NCBI RefSeq assembly: GCF_014648395.1 | Contig: NZ_BMRA01000003.1 | Coordinates: 281,933-345,932, forward strand | DNA from: Micromonospora fulviviridis | Lineage (GTDB): Bacteria > Actinomycetota > Actinomycetes > Mycobacteriales > Micromonosporaceae | Reading direction: 5' to 3' | Length of the DNA: 64,000 bases | Shown: in pieces, positions 36,349-43,267 of the stretch | How the letters are laid out: every line of letters starts with the position of its first letter | Numbering within the stretch: the first letter of the stretch is position 1 | Made by a program: the position numbers and the translations under genes | The notes under the pieces: generated by a model | What the model was told of the DNA's origin: nothing | The model's database searches: none | What the model saw: only the letters and a program-made list of their open reading frames with translations

Positions 36349-38396
36349 GGCCGGACCTGGTCCGCGTGCTGGACGGCAACGTCTTCGTGCTCAGCGAGGA
36401 CAACGGCGACATCGAGGCGAACGTGGCCAACCCGTGCGGCTTCTTCGACTTCGACACCCGGTTCCTGTCGGTGTGGCGGCTCACCCTGGACGGCGACCGG
36501 CTCCACCCGCTCTCCATCGCCGAGCGGGACCACCTCCACCTGCGGTTCTTCCTCGTGCCGGGCAGACCGACGCACTACGTGGACGCCAAGTCGTCGGTCA
36601 TCCGGGAGCGGACCATCAACGGCGGTGTCTTCGAGGAACGGCTCACGGTGCTCAACCACAACCACGTGCCGGTGGAGTGCACCGTACGGCTCGACGTGGG
36701 GAGCGACTTCGCCCCGATTCTGGGCGTCACCGCCGAGCGCACCCCGCCGGGGCGGTTCTACCAGCGGTTCGACGAGCGCGGCCTGCGCCTCGGCTACCAG
36801 CGGGAGAGGTTCCAACGGGAGACGCTGGTGACCAGCAGCGAACCGGTGCGGGTGGACGAGCAGCGCCTCACCTGGACGGTGCGGCTGGCTCCCAGGGAGT
36901 CCTGGACGACGACCCTGCGGGTGCAGGGGCTGGTGCTGCGCCCGGACGGCGCGGACGTCCGGGACCGGTTGCAGCGGCGGGGGCGGGCCGGCGCCGACGA
37001 ACGGCAGCGCGACCTGGCGAGCTGGCTGTCCCGGACGCCGCAGCTCAGCTGCGACTGGGAGGCGCTGACCGAGGTCTACCGGCGCAGCCTGGTGGACCTG
37101 GCGGCCCTGCGGTACTCGCCGCTGACCCTGCCCAACCAGGTGATGCCCGCCGCCGGCCTGCCGTGGGCGGCCACCATCACCGGCCGGGACAGCATCCTGA
37201 CCAGCTTCATGGCGCTGCCCGTGGCGTCCGAACTGGCGTCGGCGACGGTGCGGATGCTCGGCATCGACCAGGGCGCGGTGCTCGACGACTTCCGCGACGA
37301 GGAGCCCGGCAAGATCCTCCGTGAGTTCCGCTACGGGGAGATGGTGGCCTTCGAGGAGCGCCCGGAGTCCCCGTACTACGGCAGTGCCGACGCGACCCCG
37401 CTCTACGTGATCCTGCTCGACGAGTACGAGCGGTGGACCGGCGACGTCGACCTGGTGCGGGAGTTCGAGGACGAGGCCCGCGCGGCGCTGCGCTGGATCG
37501 ACGAGTACGGCGACCTGCTCGGTGACGGCTACGTCCGTTACCTGCGGCGCAACGAGCGCACCGGGGTGGCGAACCAGGGCTGGAAGGACTCGCCGGAGGC
37601 GATCTGCTTCGCCGACGGACGGCTGCCCGACCCGCCCCTGGCCACCTGCGAACTTCAGGGGTACGCGTACGACGCGAAGATGCGCGGCGCGCGGATGGCC
37701 CGGGAGTTCTGGGGCGACCCGGCGTACGCCGACCGGCTGGAGCGGGAGGCCGCGGCGCTGCGGGAGCGCTTCGACCGGGACTTCTGGATCGCGGACCGGG
37801 GCTACTACGCGCTCGCCCTGGACAGCGACGGCCGGCAGGTCGACGCGCTGGCGTCCAACATGGGCCACCTGCTGTGGAGCGGCATCGTCCCGGCGGAGCG
37901 GGCCGCGCAGGTGGCCGCCCACCTGGTCGGGCCCCGGCTCTTCTCCGGCTGGGGGATCCGCAGCCTGGCCACCGGGCAGGAGCGCTACAACCCGCTCGGC
38001 TACCACGTCGGGGCGGTGTGGCCGTTCGACAACGCGCTGATCACCTGGGGCCTTCGCCGGTACGGCTTCACCGAGGAGGCGGGGCGGGTCGCCGAGGCCA
38101 TCGTGGACGTCTCCCGGTACTTCCACGGCCGGCTGCCCGAGGCGTTCGCCGGCTATCCCCGCGAGCTGACCGAGTATCCGGTGCGCTACCCGACCGCGAA
38201 CAGCCCGCAGGCGATGGCGACGGCCGCCCCGTTCCTGCTGCTGCGCGCCCTGCTCGGGCTGGAGGCGGCCGGCGAGCACCTGTTGATGGCGCCGCGGGTG
38301 CCGGCCCGGTTCGGCCGGGTGGAACTGCTCGACGTGCCGGGCCGGTGGGGCCGGCGGGACGTGATCGGCAGCGGGCTGGCCCGCGCCGCCCGCTGA
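36345..38396 (+). CDS. Glycogen-debranching-type amylo-alpha-1,6-glucosidase family protein
   Basis: A 683-residue protein. Residues ~5-210 form the bacterial glycogen-debranching N-terminal beta domain (VFVLSEDNGDIEANVANPCGFFDFDTRFLSVWRLTLDG). The rest is an (alpha/alpha)6 glycosidase barrel with AGLPWAATITGRDSILTSFMALP, NQGWKDSPEAI and GYHVGAVWPFDNALITWGLRRYG, the regions with the acidic catalytic residues. No signal peptide is present, so it is intracellular. Substrate could be glycogen branches, trehalose-type glycosides or sugar storage compounds. Confidence 0.88.
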   Translation: MRPDLVRVLDGNVFVLSEDNGDIEANVANPCGFFDFDTRFLSVWRLTLDGDRLHPLSIAERDHLHLRFFLVPGRPTHYVDAKSSVIRERTINGGVFEERLTVLNHNHVPVECTVRLDVGSDFAPILGVTAERTPPGRFYQRFDERGLRLGYQRERFQRETLVTSSEPVRVDEQRLTWTVRLAPRESWTTTLRVQGLVLRPDGADVRDRLQRRGRAGADERQRDLASWLSRTPQLSCDWEALTEVYRRSLVDLAALRYSPLTLPNQVMPAAGLPWAATITGRDSILTSFMALPVASELASATVRMLGIDQGAVLDDFRDEEPGKILREFRYGEMVAFEERPESPYYGSADATPLYVILLDEYERWTGDVDLVREFEDEARAALRWIDEYGDLLGDGYVRYLRRNERTGVANQGWKDSPEAICFADGRLPDPPLATCELQGYAYDAKMRGARMAREFWGDPAYADRLEREAAALRERFDRDFWIADRGYYALALDSDGRQVDALASNMGHLLWSGIVPAERAAQVAAHLVGPRLFSGWGIRSLATGQERYNPLGYHVGAVWPFDNALITWGLRRYGFTEEAGRVAEAIVDVSRYFHGRLPEAFAGYPRELTEYPVRYPTANSPQAMATAAPFLLLRALLGLEAAGEHLLMAPRVPARFGRVELLDVPGRWGRRDVIGSGLARAAR

Positions 38397-38406
38397 CCGC
38401 CCCGTC

Positions 38407-38438
38407 GCCGGCCCTGTCCCCTTGCCAGCAGGGCCGGC
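38407..38438 (+). terminator. Terminator after the glycosidase gene
   Basis: A perfect 10-bp stem GCCGGCCCTG/CAGGGCCGGC with a 12-nt loop starts 11 nt after the stop codon. Confidence 0.7.
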
Positions 38439-38542
38439 CCGCTTACACTCTCCTGACTCCGCCGAGTCCCCCCGGGCGGTGTGCCGGGGCGGTTGTCGGC
38501 GCCCGTCCTGGTCAGCACGCTGACCTCCGCTCCGGAGAGCCG

Positions 38543-39241
38543 ATGAAGAGCCGTACCGCCGCCGTCGTGGCCGCGATCTGCGCCACCGCCGCCCTCACCG
38601 CCTGTGGTGACGACGACCCCGCCCCGAAGGGCAGCCAGGTCCCGGTGACCGCCACCGACACCAGCTGTGAGGTCGCCACCACCCTCTTCAACCCGGGCGC
38701 CGTCACCTTCACGGTGACCAACCGGGGGCAGCAGGCCACCGGGGTGTACCTCTACGGCCGGGAGAAGGCCGGGTTCACCAAGGTGGTCGCCGAGGCGGCG
38801 GACGTCGCGCCGGGCAAGACCGGCGACCTCAGCGCCACCCTCGCCACCGGCCAGTACGAGGTCGCCTGCCGGCCCGGCCGGCAGGGCGACGGCGTGCGGA
38901 CCCGCATCACGGTCTCCGACGACGGCACCGTGGCCAGCGCCGCGGCCGAGACGGCGTACGACCGGGAGGTCGCGGTCGAGTTGACGGCGGCCGGGATCAC
39001 CGGCGCGGACGGGCTGATCGCCGAGCCCGGCGAGAAGATCGCGTTCCGGGTGACGAACAAGGCCACCGGTGCCCGGACGCTGAACGTGCTCGACCCGGAC
39101 GCCAAGCCGGCCGCCGAGATCAAGGTGGAGCCGAACGGCAAGGCGGAGGCGGTCGTGGTGGTCGGCGGCGCCGGCAACTGGACGCTGAAGGTCACCGGCG
39201 ACGGCGCCGCCCCGGCGACGAGACGGTTCGTCGTGCGCTGA
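38543..39241 (+). CDS. EfeO-like cupredoxin-domain lipoprotein
   Basis: A 232-residue lipoprotein with lipobox LTAC (Cys21). Two tandem cupredoxin-like segments follow: VPVTATDTSCEVATTLFNPGAVTFTVTNRGQQATGVYLYG resembles the N-terminal domain of EfeO, and a second similar beta-sandwich runs from about 138. The alpha-helical EfeO iron domain is absent and no efeU or efeB is nearby, so it is an orphan of that family. Metal binding (Fe or Cu) is inferred only. Confidence 0.75.
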   Translation: MKSRTAAVVAAICATAALTACGDDDPAPKGSQVPVTATDTSCEVATTLFNPGAVTFTVTNRGQQATGVYLYGREKAGFTKVVAEAADVAPGKTGDLSATLATGQYEVACRPGRQGDGVRTRITVSDDGTVASAAAETAYDREVAVELTAAGITGADGLIAEPGEKIAFRVTNKATGARTLNVLDPDAKPAAEIKVEPNGKAEAVVVVGGAGNWTLKVTGDGAAPATRRFVVR

Positions 39242-39287
39242 CCGGTGAGCCCCGCCACCCGGTGGGGAAATCGGATTCGCGGCGTGT

Positions 39288-39313
39288 CCCGGGCGGTCTA
39301 GTGTTCGCCCGGG
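39288..39313 (+). promoter_or_regulatory. Dyad enclosing a -10 hexamer upstream of the alcohol dehydrogenase
   Basis: CCCGGGCG (39288-39295) and CGCCCGGG (39306-39313) flank a 10-nt centre that contains TAGTGT (39299-39304). It could be an operator over the promoter of the downstream gene or a terminator of the lipoprotein gene. Confidence 0.4.
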
Positions 39314-39379
39314 GCCGCCCGCCCCGCCGCCGGCCGCACCGGCCCGGCGCCCGCCCCGACCACCGGGAGGACCCCACCC

Positions 39380-40423
39380 ATGCGCGCCACCGTCATCCAC
39401 GGCCCGAACGACATCCGGGTCGAGGAGGTGCCGGACGCCACCGTCCGCACCCCCACCGACGCCGTCGTCCGCGTCGTGCTGGCCTGCATCTGCGGCAGCG
39501 ACCTGTGGGCGTACCGCGGGGTGGCGCAGCGGCAGCCGGGGCAGCGCATCGGGCACGAGTTCCTCGGCGTGGTCGAGGCGGTCGGCGCCGAGGTCGGCTC
39601 GGTGCGGGTCGGCGACCTGGTGGTGGCGCCGTTCGTCTGGTCCGACGGGACCTGCGACTTCTGCCGCGAAGGGCTGCACACCTCCTGCCCGCACGGCGGC
39701 TTCTGGGGGTCCGTCGGCTCCGACGGCGGTCAGGGCGAGGCCGTCCGGGTGCCGTACGCCGACGGCACCCTGGTGAAGCTGCCCGCCGAGGCGGCCGGCG
39801 ACGAGCGGCTGCTCACCGCGCTGCTGGCCCTCTCCGACGTGCTGGCCACCGGCCACCACGCCGCCCTCGCCGCGCGGGTCCGCCCCGGGGCCACCGTCGC
39901 CGTGGTCGGTGACGGCGCGGTCGGGCTCTGCGGGGTGCTCGCCGCGAAGCGGCTCGGCGCGGAGCAGATCATCGCGCTGGGCCGGCACACCGCCCGCACC
40001 GACATCGCCCGCTCGTTCGGGGCCACCGACGTGGTCGCCGAGCGGGGAGAGGCGGCGATCGCCGCGGTGCGGGAGCTGACCAAGGGGCAGGGCGCGCACG
40101 CCGTGCTGGAGGCGGTCGGCACCGAGGACTCGATGCGGACGGCGATCTCCATCGCCCGCGACGGCGGCGCGGTCGGCTACGTCGGGGTCCCGCACGGCGG
40201 CAGCGCCGGCGTGGACATCGGGCAGATGTTCAACCGCAACGTGGCCCTCGCCGGCGGCGTCGCGCCGGCCCGGGCGTACCTGCCGGAACTGCTGGCCGAC
40301 GTGCTGGCCGGCGCCATCGACCCGTCGCCGGTCTTCGACCGGTCGGTGACCCTCGACGGGGTGCCGGACGGCTACCGGGCGATGGACGAGCGGACCGCGC
40401 TGAAGGTGCTCATCACCTTCTGA
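39380..40423 (+). CDS. Zinc-dependent alcohol dehydrogenase family protein
   Basis: A 347-residue MDR dehydrogenase. CGSDLWAYRG gives the catalytic zinc Cys and GHEFLG the zinc His. The structural-zinc lobe is unusual: CDFCREGLHTSCPHGG shows three rather than four Cys. The Rossmann fold contains VVGDGAVGLCGVLAAK. The ATG at 39380 follows GGGAGGA. Substrate unknown; the sequence resembles Threonine/alcohol dehydrogenase-like IPR002328 proteins that act on small alcohols or aldehydes. Confidence 0.9.
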   Translation: MRATVIHGPNDIRVEEVPDATVRTPTDAVVRVVLACICGSDLWAYRGVAQRQPGQRIGHEFLGVVEAVGAEVGSVRVGDLVVAPFVWSDGTCDFCREGLHTSCPHGGFWGSVGSDGGQGEAVRVPYADGTLVKLPAEAAGDERLLTALLALSDVLATGHHAALAARVRPGATVAVVGDGAVGLCGVLAAKRLGAEQIIALGRHTARTDIARSFGATDVVAERGEAAIAAVRELTKGQGAHAVLEAVGTEDSMRTAISIARDGGAVGYVGVPHGGSAGVDIGQMFNRNVALAGGVAPARAYLPELLADVLAGAIDPSPVFDRSVTLDGVPDGYRAMDERTALKVLITF

Positions 40424-40504
40424 GCCGGCGCGCCACGGCCGGCCGCCGCACGGCGCGGTGTCACCCCTGGTGAACGGCCTGGCTCGTGCCGTACGGTGCT
40501 CGCC

Positions 40505-41422
40505 GTGACCGCGCACGATCTTGTCCCGCCCGGCCCGGTGGCCGTGCTCGCCAACCCGACCGCCGGCCGGGGACGCCACCGTGGCCTGCTGCCCCGGCTG
40601 CTGGAGCGGCTGGGCGGCGCGGGCCGGCCGGTCGAACTGCTGCGGGCGCGTACGCCCGAGGAGGCGGAGGCTGCGTGCCACGCCGCGGTCGCCGGCGGCG
40701 CCGGGGCGCTGGTGGCCGTGGGCGGGGACGGCACGGTGCACCGGGCGTTGCAGGCGGTGGCCGGGACGGCGGTGCCGTTCGGCCCGGTGCCCGCCGGCAC
40801 CGGCAACGACTTCGCCGTGGACACCGGCTTCCCGGCCGACCCCCTCGCCGCCGTGGAGGTGATCGCCGACGCGCTGCGCGCCGGCCGGACCCGCCCGGTG
40901 GACCTGGCCCGGCTGACCACCCCCGACGGCGGCGACCGCTGGTACGGCGCCGTGCTGGCCGCCGGCTTCGACGCGATCGTCAACGAGCGGGCCAACCGGA
41001 TGCGCTGGCCGCGCGGCCCACGCCGCTACGACCTGGCCATCCTCGTCGAGCTGGCCCGGCTGCGGCCGCGCCGCTACCGGCTGCGCCTCGACGGGGCGGA
41101 GCAGGAGGTGGACGCGGTGCTGGTCGCGGTCGGCAACGCGGCCAGCTACGGCGGCGGCATGCGGATCTGCCCCGACGCCGACCCGCACGACGGCCTGCTG
41201 GACGTGGTGGTGGGCGGTCGCTTCGACCGGCGCACCCTGATGCGGGTCAAGCCGCGCATCTACCAGGGCACCCACGTCACCCACCCGCTGGTGCGCAGCT
41301 ACCGGGCCCGCACGGTCGAACTGGACGCCGAGGGCATCACGACGTACGTCGACGGGGAGCGGGCGTTCGACCTCCCGGTGCGGGTCAGCGCGGTGCCGGC
41401 GGCGGTGCGGCTGCTGCGCTGA
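40505..41422 (+). CDS. Diacylglycerol-kinase-family lipid kinase
   Basis: A 305-residue DagK/YegS-type kinase. The ANPTAGRG phosphate-binding segment, GGDGTVHRAL and AGTGNDFAVDTGFP catalytic motifs and the C-terminal beta-sandwich with GNAASYGGGMRICPDADPHDGLLDVVV are all present. Start GTG at 40505, 8 nt behind TACGGT (40492-40497), fits leaderless transcription; the alternative GTG at 40496 lies inside that hexamer. Likely phosphorylates diacylglycerol or a related lipid. The 3' end overlaps the convergent transporter gene by 38 bp. Confidence 0.9.
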   Translation: MTAHDLVPPGPVAVLANPTAGRGRHRGLLPRLLERLGGAGRPVELLRARTPEEAEAACHAAVAGGAGALVAVGGDGTVHRALQAVAGTAVPFGPVPAGTGNDFAVDTGFPADPLAAVEVIADALRAGRTRPVDLARLTTPDGGDRWYGAVLAAGFDAIVNERANRMRWPRGPRRYDLAILVELARLRPRRYRLRLDGAEQEVDAVLVAVGNAASYGGGMRICPDADPHDGLLDVVVGGRFDRRTLMRVKPRIYQGTHVTHPLVRSYRARTVELDAEGITTYVDGERAFDLPVRVSAVPAAVRLLR

Positions 41423-42350
41423 CCAGCGCGGCGCCCTCGACGTCCGGCCGGGCGGACGGCGGCGCGGCGGCCGGCGCGCCGGCCCGTACCGCGCCGATGC
41501 TCGCGGCGATCACCAGGGCGATGGCGACCACCTCCACGGGGTGCAGCGCCTGGCCGAGCACCAGCCACCCGGCCAGCGCGGCGATGGCCGGCCCGAGGCT
41601 CATCAGCACGGCGAAGGTCGCCGTGGGCAGCCGCCGCAGCGCCAGCAGCTCCAGGGTGTACGGCAGCACCGAGGCGAGCAGGGCCAGCCCGGTGCCGAGC
41701 CCCAGCACCGTCGGGTGCCACAGCCGGCCGCCCGAGCCGACCAGCCCGATGGGCAGGGTGACCAGCGCGGCCACCGCGAGCGCCAGGGCCAGCCCGTCGG
41801 CCCGGGGGAACCGCCCACCGACCCGGGCCGAGCAGACGATGTACGCCGCCCAGAGCGCGCCCGCGGCCAGCGCCAGCCCGGCGCCGACCGGGTCCAGCCG
41901 GTCGAAGCCGCCCTGGCCGAGCAGGGCCACACCGGCCAGCGCCAGCCCGGCCCAGCACCAGGCGGCCAGCCGGCGGGCGGTGACCACGGACAGCGCCAGC
42001 GGGCCGAGCACCTCCAGGGTCACCGCCGGTCCGAGCGGGATCCGCTCGATCGCCTGGTAGAAGATCGAGTTCATGCCGGCCAGGGCCAGCCCGAAGGCGA
42101 CCACGGCCGCCCAGTCGCCCCGGCCGTGCCCGCGCAGCCGGGGGCGGCACACGGCCAGCATCAGCAGCGCGCCGATGGTCAGCCGCAGGGTGACCGCCCC
42201 GGCCACCCCGGTACGCGGGAACAGCAGCGCGGCCACCGCCGAGCCGAACTGCACCGACAGCGCCCCGCCGAGCACCAGCCCGACCGCGCCCAGCCGGCCG
42301 CCGGACAGCCGTCCGGTGACCCGGCGACGAAAGGAGCGGTCGGTCGTCAT
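41385..42350 (-). CDS. EamA/DMT-superfamily exporter (RhtA-like)
   Basis: A 321-residue protein with ten hydrophobic helices in two EamA repeats. The N-terminal half has QFGSAVAALLFPRTGVAGAVTLRL and MNSIFYQAIERIPLGPAVTLEVLGPLALSV, closely resembling RhtA threonine/homoserine exporters. The Ala/Pro-rich last 40 residues overlap the convergent lipid kinase gene. Probable role: efflux of amino acids or related metabolites. Confidence 0.88.
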   Translation of the reverse strand: MTTDRSFRRRVTGRLSGGRLGAVGLVLGGALSVQFGSAVAALLFPRTGVAGAVTLRLTIGALLMLAVCRPRLRGHGRGDWAAVVAFGLALAGMNSIFYQAIERIPLGPAVTLEVLGPLALSVVTARRLAAWCWAGLALAGVALLGQGGFDRLDPVGAGLALAAGALWAAYIVCSARVGGRFPRADGLALALAVAALVTLPIGLVGSGGRLWHPTVLGLGTGLALLASVLPYTLELLALRRLPTATFAVLMSLGPAIAALAGWLVLGQALHPVEVVAIALVIAASIGAVRAGAPAAAPPSARPDVEGAALVSAAAAPPPAPR

Positions 42351-42416
42351 GCCGTTACGCTAGCGCCGCTGGTCAGCCGCGGTGCCTCCGGGCCGCCCGG
42401 CGTGCGACCGGCGCGG

Positions 42417-43181
42417 TCAGTTCCGTAGGGCGAGGTCGAGGACGGCGCCCAGCCCGTTCGGGCGGCCGGGGTCGGCGCAGGGCAGCACCAGCACCCCGCA
42501 GCCGGCCCGCACCGCCCCCGCGTCGGCGGGGGTGTCGCCCACCATGAGCGTCCGCTCCGGGTCGACGCCGAGCATCCCGCACGCCCGCAGGAAGATCCCC
42601 GGGTCCGGCTTGCAGCGCCCCACCTCGTACGACAGCGCGTAGGCGTCGACCAGCCCGTCCAGCTTCCAGGCGGCGAGCAGCGGCCGGATGTCGAAGCCGA
42701 TGTTGCTGACCACCGCCACCTTCACCCCGGCGTCCCGCAGCGCGCCCAGTACCGGCTCGGTGTCCGGGTACGGGACCCAGCCCTCGGGGACCAGCAGCCG
42801 CTCGTAGAGCGCGTCGGCGAACCCCTCGATGCCGGCGTCCACGGTCTCGGCCAGCCCCGTGTACGCGCTTCGGTGGGCGTGCGGGTAGAGATCCCGGTCG
42901 GCCCAGAGCTCGGCCAGCCGGGGCGGCACCCGGGTCGGCAGCGGCCCGCCCGCCCGGCCGGCGGTGAGCAGCCGGTCGGCCAGCGCGGTGGCCCGCACCC
43001 GGTCCAGCTCGACCCCGCAGGCCGCCGCGGCGGCGAGGACCCACTCGCGGGGCTCCTCCACCTGCGCGAGGGTGCCGTGGAAGTCGAAGAGCACCGCCTC
43101 CACGGGGCGACGGGACGGGCTCGGGCGGACGGCGTCGTCGGCGCCGCTCGAGACTCGGGGCGGTTCGGCATGATCCGGCAC
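42417..43181 (-). CDS. HAD-superfamily hydrolase
   Basis: A 254-residue HAD-IA protein with motif I VLFDFHGTLAQVE (the second Asp of DxD is replaced by His, FDFHGT), motif II VAVVSNIGFD, motif III Lys in GRCKPDPGIF and motif IV MVGDTPADAGAV. His at the +2 position is unusual for phosphatases, where this residue is the general acid. GTG at 43181 is chosen because TAGGGT lies about 8 nt upstream. Divergent from helY. Confidence 0.82.
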   Translation of the reverse strand: MPDHAEPPRVSSGADDAVRPSPSRRPVEAVLFDFHGTLAQVEEPREWVLAAAAACGVELDRVRATALADRLLTAGRAGGPLPTRVPPRLAELWADRDLYPHAHRSAYTGLAETVDAGIEGFADALYERLLVPEGWVPYPDTEPVLGALRDAGVKVAVVSNIGFDIRPLLAAWKLDGLVDAYALSYEVGRCKPDPGIFLRACGMLGVDPERTLMVGDTPADAGAVRAGCGVLVLPCADPGRPNGLGAVLDLALRN

Positions 43182-43267
43182 GTCGTGCACCCTACCGACC
43201 CGCTCCGACCCACCTGCCGGACGGCCTTGGCCGGTGGTCGTCGGCCCCACCGATTAATCTTGGTGAC

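Noticed and set aside
38186..41284. A 1032-codon minus-strand frame across lipoprotein, dehydrogenase and lipid kinase genes
   Set aside because: Antisense to three recognisable genes and compositionally biased.
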